From positions 1-37,331 of the forward strand of contig JAYMGJ010000146.1 in the NCBI GenBank assembly GCA_037178675.1: a stretch of DNA of 37,331 nucleotides, written 5' to 3'. This DNA is from Scleroderma bovista (taxonomy: Eukaryota; Basidiomycota; Agaricomycetes; Boletales; Sclerodermataceae). The notes under the pieces were generated by a model, which saw only the letters and a list, made by a program, of their open reading frames with translations, was not told where the DNA came from and made no database searches. Every line of letters starts with the position of its first letter. Positions within the stretch are counted from its first letter, which is position 1. Below are positions 9,651 through 20,652 of the stretch, in pieces. The position numbers and the translations under genes were made by a program.

Positions 9651-11845
9651 GCACCATTTCGAGGAAATCTTTGGCAGCTGTAATCGCTGCAGCTTTGGAG
9701 CGAAGAGGCATAGTCCAGGCGTGAGAGGTATAGTCGTCGTAGAAGGTGATAACATATTTAAACTTCCGGTACAACGTAACCAGGAAGGATTTGAGATCAG
9801 AGTGCACTAGCTCGAAGGGCTTAGAAGCACATCTTTCGTTCTCTGGGAAAGCTCGATTGGGCATCTTGCCAAGAGCACATCCAGGGCAAACACAGTCCTC
9901 AGTTGGAAAGTGAATCTCCGGGAAGTGCTGCATATGCTTTTGCGCACGTCGGAGTACTTCCTTTGAGGGGTGCCCGAATCTCCGGTGCATAATGTCATAA
10001 TCGACTTTGCTCACGGAGGCGATGTAGTTAGATCTAATTATCAGGATAGATCTAATCCCGAAAATGATGTTGTGATCGTCTTCTGGGTCTGGCCCAAACC
10101 ATAGGCGTTCAGCTTTATGAATGAGGCTAATGCCTTGCTTATCACCAGTGACCTTGTAATTACGCTGGAGCATTTCGCCCATAGAAATGAGGCGTGCAGT
10201 AGCGCCTGGCATATGGAGCACTTGGGTGAGTGTAATGACTTTCTCATCCCCAGAGTTGTGGTCTAGGCACCGGAGTAATACCGTGCCAATGCCAGCAATT
10301 AGTGCTACACCATTAGCTGTTTTGGCGTAATGCGCTCGCTTTAGCATGTTGTAAGAGGCGAAATCGCCTATGTCACCGGTGAAGTGGCGTGATGCGCCAG
10401 AGTCTAAGAGCCAGAAGGCACCAGATAATTCACTATTGTTGACCATTTTTCCCTTACAGCCAGCACAGCGTGCATTTGTTTCATGCGAACACGAACAGAT
10501 ATATGCATTTCTCGAGATACGACATGACATATTGTAGTGACTACTCACTATATACAGTGACGGCGTATAGCGCACATGTAAAGGGAGCGTGTCATTGTCG
10601 ATCAGCACGCGTGCAGAAGGTACTTGCCTGAAGAGGCTGGCCTCCGCGCCCATCGCCATCGACGTCGCATTGTAGCAGTCGAGGACCATCACGTCAATTT
10701 CGTTGAACTCGTCGTCGGCGAAGGGCTTGTGGGCAAATGGTTCATCATCCCCAAGGGAGATGGCATCCTCCTCATACATCGTGATGCACTCCTCGAGATG
10801 AGGGTGCTTCAACGAGGAGGGACCGGCCTCGGGCTGGTCCAGGTTCGCACTCGCCATCGACACAACTTGGTCGAGGGTGCGGATGGTCTGGCAGGAGGGC
10901 TCTACCCCCAGATGGTGTGCCAAATCGAAGGCCCGAATAGTATTATCGAAAGCGGGGGGGCCGTAGTGGGCAGCACCAGGGGTGTGAGCCAGGGCGCGAG
11001 GGTCGATGGTGGGCTCTGGTCCATCGTAGTGGACATACGTAGCGAAGGCTGCCTGTTGGGCGTTTTCGCAGCGAGCGTGAGCCTTCTTGCCACCACGTCG
11101 AGTGCAGCCTCCCTGTCCTTGGGCAGGAGCGTTTCCGCTCGCACCGCCGTTGGACCCGCCTTGCTGCTGCTGCTGCCTCTGGGGCTGCTGCTGCTGCTGG
11201 GCAAACTTGGGGTCAGCCGGCTTGCGCTTCACAGCGCTAAGCTTGTTGGCCTGTGGGCCCTTACCACCGGCGCGCGAAGAGGCACCTTTCTGCTCGAAAG
11301 AGAGCGTGGCGGCCTTGACTATCCCGTCGGGCTTCAGATTTTTGATTTCGTCCGGCAACGTCTGGCTGAGAATCTGAGCTACGACCTCCATAGTAGGAGG
11401 GAGCTTGCACAGAATGATCATCGCCTGCACGGGGGCAGGGAACTCGAAGCCAGCGTCTTTGAGGTACGCAAAGTGGCTAAGCACTTTGGTGATTGCCGGA
11501 GCGGGAGAGCCAGCGGGGATGGTAGTTGCCAGGAGTTTGCTGAGCTCAGCATAAGCGGAGCTGATACTGGGGGCGCCAAAGTTCTTCTTCAGGTGGTCCC
11601 AGACTTCCTTAACGCTGTCGAGATTTGAGACAGCGACCTGGATGGAGGCGCAAGGTGATGTTACCGAGCGCTCTCTCGGTGTTGTCGTCCCACTCCTTAC
11701 GGTCATCGTGGCCGTCAGCGGGTTGTGTCGTCGAGTAAACGTACCATTGGCCTTGTGCCCAGAGGTAGGCCTGCATAGAGGTGTGCCACTGCTGCCAGTT
11801 GGAGCCAGTGAACACAGGAACCATCTTGTCGAGAGCGCTGGACAT
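9651..11845 (-). pseudogene. gag-pol: Copia gag, protease and integrase N-terminal part (frameshifted)
   Basis: An ATG at 11845 starts a copia-type Gag (about VFTGSNWQQWHTSMQAYLW). Around 11635-11650 the frame shifts, because the following text (VKEVWDHLKKNFGAPS) is in another frame. Downstream come a Gln-rich tract, the protease (FWLLDSGASRHFTG), the GAG-pre-integrase motif (HRRFGHPSKEVLR), a Cys pair (VCPGCALGK) and the first integrase Asp region (HSDLKSF...YDDYTSHAW). The frame runs into the solo LTR and stops at 9616. I recognise no classical CCHC knuckle. A long plus-strand open frame (10624-11628) is an antisense shadow of this gene. Confidence 0.88.
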
Positions 11846-12004
11846 GGTGATATTCTGTTGGGAGTCAACGGAGTCAGCAAATGAATGCGACAACGGACAA
11901 GCAAGAAAAGAAGAAACACCTGAGTGCTAGTGAAAGCACTTCTGTCAACAGCTAACTCATGACTAGGTCATGCCAGCGCAAGTCGTCGACGATGTTCACC
12001 ATGG

Positions 12005-12133
12005 TTGGCGCAAGTCATCGACAAACTTCGCCTGTGGCAATACAGGTGCTCAACTAGGAGCTCACTGTTTGGCGCAAGTCGTCGACCGACTTCGCTTTGT
12101 GGCTGTGCAGGGGCTCAGCTAGGAGCTCACTGT
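12005..12133 (-). repeat. Two 64-65-bp imperfect tandem repeats in the copia leader or LTR
   Basis: Units 12005-12068 and 12069-12133 both begin TTGGCGCAAGTC and end GGAGCTCACTGT. A partial third unit is seen at about 11971-12004. They lie between the copia start codon and its promoter-like region. No function is evident. Confidence 0.75.
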
Positions 12134-12421
12134 GGTCCACAGCATCAAGCTAGTTAAAGCGACGCTCAGGGAGCTGGAGCGCTGTCTGGTGCATTGCTGC
12201 ACACAGTGCGCTCACAGGGCTCATAACCTGTTGAAGCAATACCTATATACGTAGAGGAACTGCTACTCCAACTCACCTGTTGGGTGGAGTACACAACCAG
12301 AGATGATAGCGGTAGCTGGTTAAGAGCTGTTATATTATATAAGCGGTGGACGCGGTTTATATACAACAAATAGTGTGACACGTGACTGTGACGCGTGACG
12401 CGTGACGTGTGACATGTAACA
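12134..12421 (-). promoter_or_regulatory. Likely 5' LTR/promoter region of the copia element
   Basis: On the minus strand a TGTTA start at 12421 is followed by 7-bp repeats of the GACGCGT type, then TGTATATAAAC and TTATATAATATAAC, both good TATA candidates. The inner LTR end cannot be fixed because the 3' LTR is outside the window. Confidence 0.4.
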
Positions 12422-12528
12422 TCTACTTTAAAGAGGACTATTACTAAGTCTACACTAATATGGGTCGCAGTCTTGTGCGCACTTTGTCGACGGTTTACGC
12501 CGGGTGCACGTGCGACTTCAACAGGCGC

Positions 12529-13480
12529 TGGGTCGTCGTCGTCACGCCAGTGGTGGTGGTGGTTGTGTCGTATTGGGGCTGGAGTCGTCGTCGTCGACGC
12601 TGGTGATGGGGTGGTGGCCATCGACGAGCCGTGCGGTAGTGGCCGCCTTCGTCGCCGTTTGGTGCGGTGGAGAGGGTGGTGGTTGGCGTTGTGGTGTCAT
12701 GGTCTGTCACTGTTGGGTGCGGTGGAGATGGTCGTGGTGGTGGTCGCTGCATCGCTGCGTGCGTGCGTGCTGGCGGTAGCCTGTAGGGCCGTCGTTGTCA
12801 TCACCACGCTGGTCGTGGTGGTGGTCGCATCGCTGCGTGCGTGCGTGCTTGTGTGCTTGCGGTAGGTAGCCTGTAGGGCCGTTGTTGTCATCGTCACGCT
12901 GGTCGTGGTGGTGGTCGCATCGCTGCGTGCGTGCATGCTGGTGGTAGGGCCGTCGTCGTCGTCGTCGTCACGCCGCAGAGTGCGTGCGTGCTGGCGCTGA
13001 GGTCGTCACCGTCTACGCTGGTGGTCGCACTGCAGCGAGCGAGCGTGCTGGCGTTGGGGTCGTCACCATTGTTGTCGCCGTCTACGTTGGTGATGGCCAT
13101 CGTCGTGGTCGTGCCGCAGGGTGCATGCGTGCGTGCTGGGGTCGTTGCCGTCATCATCGTCGATGCTGGTAATGGGGTGGTGGCTGTTGACAAGTGGTGG
13201 TGGTGGTGGTCGACGCACAGTGGTGGTAATTGTTGCTGCTGGGCGTGGTGGCTGTCATCGTTGCCGTTGGGTGCGGGAGTTGTCATCACCATTGTCGGTG
13301 GGAAGCTGCGGTTGCTGTTGTTGGGTGCGGTGGCTATCGTTGCCGTCATTTGGTGTGGTGGTCGATGTTGTGGTGGTGGAGGTGGTGTCGTTGGCGTTGT
13401 CGCATTGTGGTGGGTGTGGTTGTGGTCAACATTGTCGTCGCGTTGTGGTGGTGGTTGGAGTTCGTCATCGTCACTTGTTG
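12529..13480. repeat. GTG/GTC-rich satellite-like region with longer tandem units
   Basis: About 950 bp are dominated by GTGGTGGT and GTCGTCGT runs. Inside are longer direct repeats, for example GGTGGTCGCATCGCTGCGTG at about 12750, 12829 and 12909, with CCTGTAGGGCCGT between them. Long open frames in several phases on both strands come only from the triplet composition. I call no gene here. Confidence 0.85.
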
Positions 13481-13498
13481 TTAGTTGGCGTGGTCTTG

Positions 13499-13735
13499 GT
13501 GTTGATCAGCTGGGCTGCGTGGTGTATGTGGGGTGAGTGTCGTGCAATGGGCTGGTAATAATAGTTAGTACATAAACAAACAAAAAAAAAACATACGAGC
13601 AGTGGGGGAGATTGTGCCGTACGGGCGTAGGTGCACGCAGGTGTGGGTGTGCACACAGGGACCTGTAATAATAGTTAGTATACAGAACAGAAAAAAAGAA
13701 ACATACCTGCAAGTGCGATTGCACTGCGATGGTGT
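13499..13735 (-). repeat. Dispersed repeat with two intron-like units (left copy)
   Basis: On the minus strand two units look like complete small introns: 13706-13663 (44 nt) and 13596-13552 (45 nt). Each begins GTATGTTT, has a T-rich core, a TACTAAC branch-like box and ATTATTAC[C]AG at the end. They are separated by 66 nt. The flanking text (CAGTGCAATCGCAC before the first unit, CCCACATACACCA after the second) recurs around the right copy at 36955-37200, which is inverted. Whether anything is spliced is unknown. Confidence 0.7.
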
Positions 13736-14245
13736 GGGAGTGGCAGCGTCGTGCGCGAACGTTTGACACGCGTGTGATTACAGTGGTGGTGGAGTGGGGG
13801 TGGGGGTGGGGTAAGCGATGGGACTTGGAGAAATTTTGTAAAGTTACCTTATGTAACACGTACTGTGATCGTGCTGTGTCAGTGCTGTATTCCCATGGAA
13901 CTGGGACCCTGTGGCAACGTATGCTGTAAGTGCTGTCACATACTGTACTATTAAGGTAATTACTGTAGCCACTGTCCATCAGCAAACCAGCCCTCCTCTG
14001 TACAGAGCTTACACAGGCTTGTACAGTGGCACAGGTCCCACAGAAAGGTTCCTACTATTACAGACTCTGACAAGCTTGTACACACAGACTTATTCTGTCA
14101 TACTCTGTGGTAGTTCTGTGCATCTTAGTATATATGGTGCTGTACAGTCATTCACGCGACTCAAAATTCCGCTGCACAGAATTGGGAAACATGCGTAACA
14201 TTTCACATATCACGTCACAAACAAAAAGTACGCGCTATAAAAAAT
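13736..14245. other. Intergenic sequence without recognised genes
   Basis: A G-rich run near 13795-13810 is followed by sequence with several TGTACAG motifs (about 13998-14145). This is probably partly the 3' flank of the DUF6532 gene. I see no coding region. Confidence 0.5.
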
Positions 14246-17190
14246 CTAATCGAGCACGACATCGAAATCTTCCTCGCCGGTAATCGCCGTATTGCCACCA
14301 TCAAACGAAGCGCTGCATAAAACATAAGCATAAGAGAAATCAAATGAAAGGTCAACGCGAGAACTCACCTTCCAGTCATTGCCCAAGAAACTCTGAGTGC
14401 CCGAGTCATAGCGGCATGCTTGGAATTAGCGTCGATTTTGGCTTGCATACCCATTAGCTGCGTGAAAACCTTCGAGTAGGTAGCGTATTCGAATTGGCGG
14501 TCCTGTCGAATTCCGGTGACTGCATACTCATCGATGGCGGCTCGTAACTATAGAGCATCCAGTGAGCAAATGCTAAACAAACAAACAAATACTTACTGCA
14601 GTTGCTGCGAGACAGACAACAGGCTTTGGCACCTCCCGTGCGAATACTTCTGGGAAAAGGTTCCCGAGTGCAGAAGGCCCAGTGTAAAAAAACTCCATGA
14701 TGAGGCCAGCCAGAGGTGGAGCTGCCATGTTTCTTGTCGTGCCCTGTAAAATAAACGTCAGATAAAAATGATGCAAAATGTGGAGGACAGACGTCTTCCT
14801 CGATGCCATCTCTAACAAACATCGCTCCGTGAACCAGTTCTTGCATGCTAGCTAAATTTTCTTCGGCCGATCGACACCCACCCAAGGGATAGTGCCGTAC
14901 CACCCATTCACGAGCCTTGGCTTTGAGAGTCGACCGCCACGTCATAAGAGCTTCCCAGAGCTGCCAAACAGATCATCATTGTGTTAAAATAGCAAAAAAA
15001 AAAAAGACCGACCAGAGTACCAAGTTCATTGCGATACTGCGGCCAGTAACCTGTTGCCATCGACGAGCGATTAATTCGTCCAGGACCAACGAATACAGGA
15101 CTTACCAGGTGGAATAAAAACACCCTTCTCCTTGCGTTCTGCAATTGCTTCGGTTATATACTGAGCGCTCTTCTCGTCTATGAACCATGCTCGATTAGGG
15201 AAGGGATCAAGAGCAGCCCCACATTGCGCGAACTGTTTGGCCCGCTCAATGATTTCACGGAATTTGAAAGGGTATGAACGCAGCTTTGTTGGCTGACCAC
15301 TAAGTTCCCCGACGGGGATTGATGCTTGTTCAGTAACATCTGGGTCGGGCTTTACATCAGGTGGAGGAGATGGGCTTTCCATTCGTAAGGGTGAAACAGG
15401 AAGTTCTTGACGGGCACTACGTAGTTGTTCAGGATCCGGGGCACGAGGGAAACAGTTGCGACGATGATGTTCTTCGACGACATCAGTTGGAGAATGTCCT
15501 TCCTGGGCAAGTAGGTCTGGATCTAAACGGATAAAATTAGTTGTATTCGACTTCAGGATCGTCGCTCACCGATCAAAGAGGAAGCAGCTTCATGGCCTTG
15601 GGAATGAGAGGAGTTGTACTGATCATAAGATTGGCATTCTAGAGGGTGAGGTGAGTAGATGCTGAGCGACGATGAGGCACTTACCTGTGTCCGTGTGCTG
15701 CCAATGTTTTCGAATCAAGTTCGCAGCTGCTCTAGGGTCTTCATCAATATCACAATCCTGCTCAATAAAAAATTCACCAGTGACAATACACGGAGGAAAG
15801 GTGCCACAAAGTGATGAACACTTACAACGTCACCGCTGGGATGAGGGAACTGAGTCATTTCAAAAGTAAAATCGTTGCCATTGGCACGTGCACGTTTGCG
15901 TGCAAGCCTACGGTAGTATTTGTCGTCTGGCAGCTGACTTTCTTCCTCATCAGAAGAATATTCGATTGTTGGAGTCAAACACGGTGGGGAGGGTAGAGGC
16001 TCATCGGGGTAAACATGTGGTTGCTGGGTGACAATTCTTGTCGAGGCTCCACCTGATGAATAGCGGCTCTGCGATCTAGAAAGTGAACCGGTAGCTGGTA
16101 ATGACCCCTTCTGTGAGCCAGGGGCCATGACAGCAGACGTGTTGCGAGACATCGGAATAGAACCGCTCCGAGAACTTGGTAAGGTGGATCCCCCGCGAGA
16201 GTTCGGAGCAGTGGACCCCCCGCGAGAGTTCGGAGCAGTGGACCCCCCGCGAGAGTTCGGAGCAGTGGACCCCCCGCGAGAGTTCAGAGCAGTGGACCCC
16301 CCGCGAGAGTTCGGAGCAGTGGACCCCCCGCGAGAGTTCGGAGCAGTGGACCCCCCACGAGAGTTCGGAGCAGTGGACCCCCCGCGAGAGTTCGGAGCAG
16401 TGGACCCCCCGCGAGAACTTGGGGTGATGGATCCCCCGCGAAAGCTTGGGGCAGGAGATATTCCATGGGTAATAGATCCTCCACGAAACATAGGAGCATC
16501 ACGAGAAACAGGAATAATAGGTACTTTACGAGACGAGGGAGCGACTGAGACATGAGACGACGGTGCTGTACCTCTATCCAAAGATGCTGGGAAGGTATTA
16601 CCATCGGGTCCATGTTGTTTTTCCGGGTCCGAAGGATGAAAGCCGTACCGAGAACCTTGAATAGCCATTTGATACGCCGGTGGAGGTGCGCTGTCAAAGC
16701 CTGCAGGTGCCTGTGAAGCTCTACTGTCAGTACTTGGATCCAAAACATTGCAAAATGTTACATACCAGCTCCCGCTCTGATTGACCATCGCTATCTGGTA
16801 CACGAGTAGTAGACGTCTTGATGCGGGGCTTCGGCTTCGCTGGGGCCATGGGATTCACTGGTTCGTTAGTGGTAGCTCTTTCGAGCTGAGAAGCATGAGA
16901 TTTGGAAACGGTCGTCCGCTCAGTCTGGATGCGTTCAATCGCCTGAAGCTGAGAAAGTTGCCCCCCGTTCCCTTTATTTGCCCTGGAAGAGCGGCGCACA
17001 TTCTGTGTACCGCCGCCACCTGTAAAAAAACAAACAAGGTGAACCGGTCATGAACACTCCCAACAATGTACTCACAAGAGCTAGGATCGCTATCCACTGT
17101 CCTTGGTTTCTTACGAGAATCGAGGCCAGCTGCTTCTAGGAAGGCGCCGTCAGACTGGGTTGTCCGCTTTCTTGGGTCGTAAGAAGCCAT
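14246..17190 (-). CDS. DUF6532 domain protein with a 9-residue repeat tract
   Basis: A hand-spliced gene of 11 exons: 17190-17076, 17019-16766, 16710-15826, 15757-15685, 15638-15570, 15522-15106, 15050-15013, 14960-14793, 14743-14597, 14547-14369 and 14312-14246. They join without a stop into about 803 residues. The N-terminal half is Ser/Pro/Arg-rich and disordered, with eight near-perfect SRGGSTAPN-type repeats. The C-terminal half from about residue 460 matches the fungal domain of unknown function DUF6532 (FKFREIIERAKQF...FIPPGYWPQYRNELGTLLWEAL...VRDGIEED...FFYTGPSALGNLFPEVF...LRAAIDEYAVTG). The function is unknown; the family is expanded in Agaricomycetes. Introns are 54-71 nt. Two have unusual donors (GTCGGT, GTCTGT). 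The first ATG is taken because no frame continues upstream. Confidence 0.82.
16193..16415 (-). repeat. 27-bp coding minisatellite
   Basis: Eight tandem 27-bp units (plus-strand core TTCGGAGCAGTGGACCCCCC) are almost identical, and more decayed units flank them. In the DUF6532 gene they encode the 9-residue repeat. The length is a multiple of three, so unit gain or loss keeps the frame. The same repeats create long open frames in other phases that are not genes. Confidence 0.92.
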
Positions 17191-17913
17191 CTACACAGAG
17201 GAATTGAAAAGAGAGAAGGAAAATCGGCCTGAGAGTGCACTCTCAGTGACTCGCCTGATATTGGGTGCTACACGTTGAGGCCGCGTGTTCCATTCAGGCC
17301 GATGCCCATCAAAATGACTGATCAGCGCGTATGGTGCGTCGGGTAAGGTGAAGATGTACTCATCTATGAAATAATCGAGGTAAAGCATCGTGAACCATAA
17401 AAAACAATAGGAACTCTCACCGCTTGTTTACTGACCTTCGTTTGCTCGAATATCAAGACCTTCCTACTACCTGCGAGAACGTGTATTGAGATTGAGTCAG
17501 TCGCATCCTAGGCACCTGCAGGGTGGAATTGAAAGATGAAACAAAAACACAATGTCCTAAAGGCTCACCTCGTTCGCTCGCCTCGGTAATGTACGCTCTA
17601 TTAAACACATGTTCTACGGCTCTTCGAAAAAATTGGACCGAAGTGCAAATAGTTTTTATCGGTCGGGATGTTGTGTGTCAGTGATCCTAATGTTCGTTAA
17701 CACGACTGAAGTACGTACTCACAAGTTTTGGTTGACATCCTGTGTGGACTGCATCGCAGCCTGAAGCTGAAATACATGGCATCCCATTTAGGAAAGCACA
17801 AGGAATATTCCAGCAGTCCGATCTCAGACTCCGGGATTTTTCGCCGACAATCAATGAAGATAATATGCAGGTACATGAGGTCTGTATGGTAAGTTGCTAT
17901 GTAAGGATATAAT
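17191..17913. other. Spacer between the FunK1-like and DUF6532 genes
   Basis: 723 bp that should hold the 3' end of the kinase transcript and the promoter of the DUF6532 gene. A 65-codon open frame on the minus strand (17388-17191) ends directly before the DUF6532 ATG and looks like untranslated leader. An 86-codon frame overlapping the kinase end (17957-17697) has no recognisable domain. I see no further feature. Confidence 0.5.
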
Positions 17914-20555
17914 TCAAATAAGCCGACGCCGATGGACAACCCGTGAGTCTGCCTCATCTTCGAGATCTAATACAGCTTCATATCCACCTGTTGCGTAAAC
18001 TGGCAATTTGCGCTTGGTATCCTGCTGTAATAAACCGTACCCATGTACGTCCTTCGCGCCACTCCAGTCGGGATCTTCTTCAACTGTGCCAAAGCCCTCC
18101 AGAAGGATGTCCCTGATAGCCTGGTAGTTAAGTATATGATCGGTTGTGGACAACTGCCCGAGCTTTGTGAGGAGTCTGCTGACCGTCTGGCAAAGAGGCT
18201 TGAAGAACAAAGTAAACTCATCGGTGACAGTTCTCGGATGAATTTTCAGCCCTGCTTTGTGGACTCCAAGGCTGACCGCATCAGTGACCGTGGAAACCGT
18301 AACCCAGGGCTTCAAGACAGTTTGAGTGATGTGCCTGTCCTTACGAAGGGTTCCAGGGCCGGCATAAAGGACACACATCCACACCAGAACATAGACGAGA
18401 GATTCTATGTCATCGCTAGCGGAGTGCGGCATCGCGCCATTTTTATAGTCGAGAAGAATCTTGGACGACATAAATGGTATTGTCCCCTGATCAAAATTGA
18501 TTGGCAAAGAAGGGGGGGGTGCAGATGGGGGAATACTTACAGTGTGGTCACCAGGAACCGTGGGTAAGGCTTCATCAAGATCGGTTGCATAGTCAAAATC
18601 AATGAGAAGACCGCTACGTAAAGTGCCAGTCTTGATCTGTTCGCGCCTTTGTCGATCCCACAGGGCAAGGTTCTGCTTGAGTGTTTCCCCCTTTCCGCTG
18701 CTGTTGGTATCGTCGCCGGAAACTTGAGTTTCGCTGCTGTCTTGGAGACAGTTGTTGTTACAGGGTGGTTCACCACTGAGAGCTTCACTTGATTTTCCAT
18801 CGCCACCTCAATTTTCGCCATCAGTCTTGGATTCTTCACCACTGAAAGCTTCATCCATACCTTTCTTGGCTTCACTCTCAGCAGTATCGCAAACAAAAAT
18901 CATGGTGTTATTGACACTGATGTCATGGTGGAGAATGCGGCGTTGTACGACAAGTGACATGTGAGCTGTAGACATTATTAGGTCGGCAAGTAGTGCGGTT
19001 GTTCTGACTTACTGTCAAGAACATCAATGATGACGCTGAGGAGTTCGCGGATGGTTTTGAAATCGGATAGGGGCACCCCAACCGGTTGCATAACAAGCCG
19101 CCGATGGACACGAATTCCGCTAAGAGAGGGAAACGACAACCGGCGAGTATCGGTCCGATCATCTGAACCTGCGATCTCGACGGTCCAGGCAGCAACGAGC
19201 TGAGGAACCCCCTTCATGCCATGGATTTTGTTGAGTATATCTTCCTCTCGACTGACTTGACTTGCATGAGTCCATGAATCCTTAATCACGTAGTCTTCAC
19301 CGTCGCGCCAGACGTGCCAGCCAGACGTGCCCCGGCCACAGATTAGGAAGTTGAAGAAGAGCCGACGTATGATTGTGTACATCAAGGGCCCGGCTTGGAT
19401 TGTGCCAGGTGAGGTGAACTGTGACAAACTGGGAGAAAAATATACCAAGGTTGGATCACATCCAACATGGTCAGGGTTACCAAATGCAAGCAGGCCTAGC
19501 ATGCAGAGTAGCACGCGCGGGGACCGATGAATATTGTAGGGACGGGAATGAACGACACCTGAACGATCGAACATGTGGGCACGAAATTCCTGATTTGCGA
19601 TGGATAGTGCGAACAAGTACCGTCGACCAGGTTGGGATGCAAAGATTGCATACGCTTTGCGCATCACATTATTACGGACAGTCCCCGTGTCAGTGGATTT
19701 TGAGTAGGGAGTCGATGACAGCTCCACGAAGGATACGACATCCTTCCACGAGAAGTCAGGCTGAGGTCCGAAAGCAATGGGTAAGGATTTCTCCCGTAAA
19801 ACCACGTCCGGCTTCCACGGCATCAGAGTGTCCTTGATCGGTTTGCACGATCTCTCTGAGGACCAATAACGGCGCTGTTTAGTAACAGCAGAACGTGTAA
19901 GCATCCTGGGGGTGACTGCAGTTGCCAGGATAGTAGGTGCTGGGACAGCGTTCTTGGGGAGAAGGACCGATAGGGCATCCGTGATCCCATTCAACCACTT
20001 CGCAACACATTCCTCCTCCAAGCCGGCAGCAGGTATGAAGGTCCCTTCGATAGTTTCCTTCTGCGAAGTCCCGGGGATACTCCTCTGGACAGTCTCACGT
20101 CTTGGGCGAGTGTTCGTGCGACGTTGCTGCAATGGACGATTGGACCCACGACCTGGTCGCGCTCGCGATGAGCCAGTAGACTTGATATTTTTCGATGCCC
20201 TAGGTCGTGATCTCAGTATGTGAGGAACCCTTGTGGGGTCCCAGCAACCATCGCGATAGAAATACTCCATTCCGAAAGTCAACAACGTGATCTGCAATGG
20301 TGAGTTCTCGCCTGCCGAAGGAAGACTTTGGACCATCATAGGTAACATTTTAGTGGTTTCCTCCAGTATATAATGAGATGGAGTGTTGAGCACATCCTCG
20401 TCGATAGTGGCATCTTCCAATTCAACCAAGAGATCTTGGTTGACGTCTTCCACTTTGAAAAATTTTCCCATAGTGGGGACAGAAGTAGTCCTGAACTTGA
20501 AGGGGGTGGTCTGCGTTGCAGCATGATGAGCAAGCGGAGGGCGAAGAGTGTCCAT
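17914..20555 (-). CDS. FunK1-type fungal protein kinase, with an in-frame TGA unless a small intron is spliced
   Basis: The protein belongs to the fungal FunK1 kinase-like family. Exons are 20555-19013, 18965-18541 and 18486-17914. Kinase signs are the ATP-site lysine (YVIKDSW), a catalytic loop HHDISVNN in place of HRD...N, a metal-binding LLIDFDYA in place of DFG, and the family block GTIPFMSSK...DDIESLVYVL. The second exon contains TGA at 18810-18808. A possible 54-nt intron 18860-18807 (GTATGG...TTGAG, multiple of three) would remove it and give about 828 residues. Without it the gene is a pseudogene broken between the two catalytic motifs. The start is the first ATG in frame. The substrate is unknown. 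Confidence 0.8.
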
Positions 20556-20652
20556 GATGGCGACTGGCGGATAGATCTCACTAGGACACACAACAAAGCA
20601 CTTCCCATTTCAAGCATACACAAATCATTTGAGATAAAGGAACATGTAGCAA

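Larger units (their letters stand above)
6890..12421 (-). mobile_element. Degenerate Ty1/copia retrotransposon, interrupted and truncated
   Basis: On the minus strand the order gag, protease, integrase, reverse transcriptase, RNase H is diagnostic of Ty1/copia (Pseudoviridae). The 5' boundary is tentative: at 12421 the minus strand starts TGTTACATG and is followed by TATA motifs. The 3' end, with the last part of RNase H and the 3' LTR, lies beyond the element inserted at 6889, off the left edge. A 274-bp solo LTR splits integrase and gag has a frameshift, so the element is dead and older than its guests. Confidence 0.88.

Noticed and set aside
10624..11628. 334-codon plus-strand open frame
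   Set aside because: It is antisense to the copia Gag and protease region, has Leu-rich nonsense text from CTG/GCC repeats, and the minus strand carries clear family motifs.
12473..13480. CRISPR-like array
   Set aside because: The repeats are contiguous or irregular with no unique spacers, and the genome is eukaryotic.
12473..13558. Several long Val/Gly/Thr-rich open frames on both strands
   Set aside because: They arise from the GTG/GTC triplet composition and show no domain.
16127..16555. Plus-strand frame with perfect FGAVDPPRE repeats
   Set aside because: It is the reverse complement of the repeat tract inside the spliced DUF6532 gene. A 27-bp repeat opens all phases.
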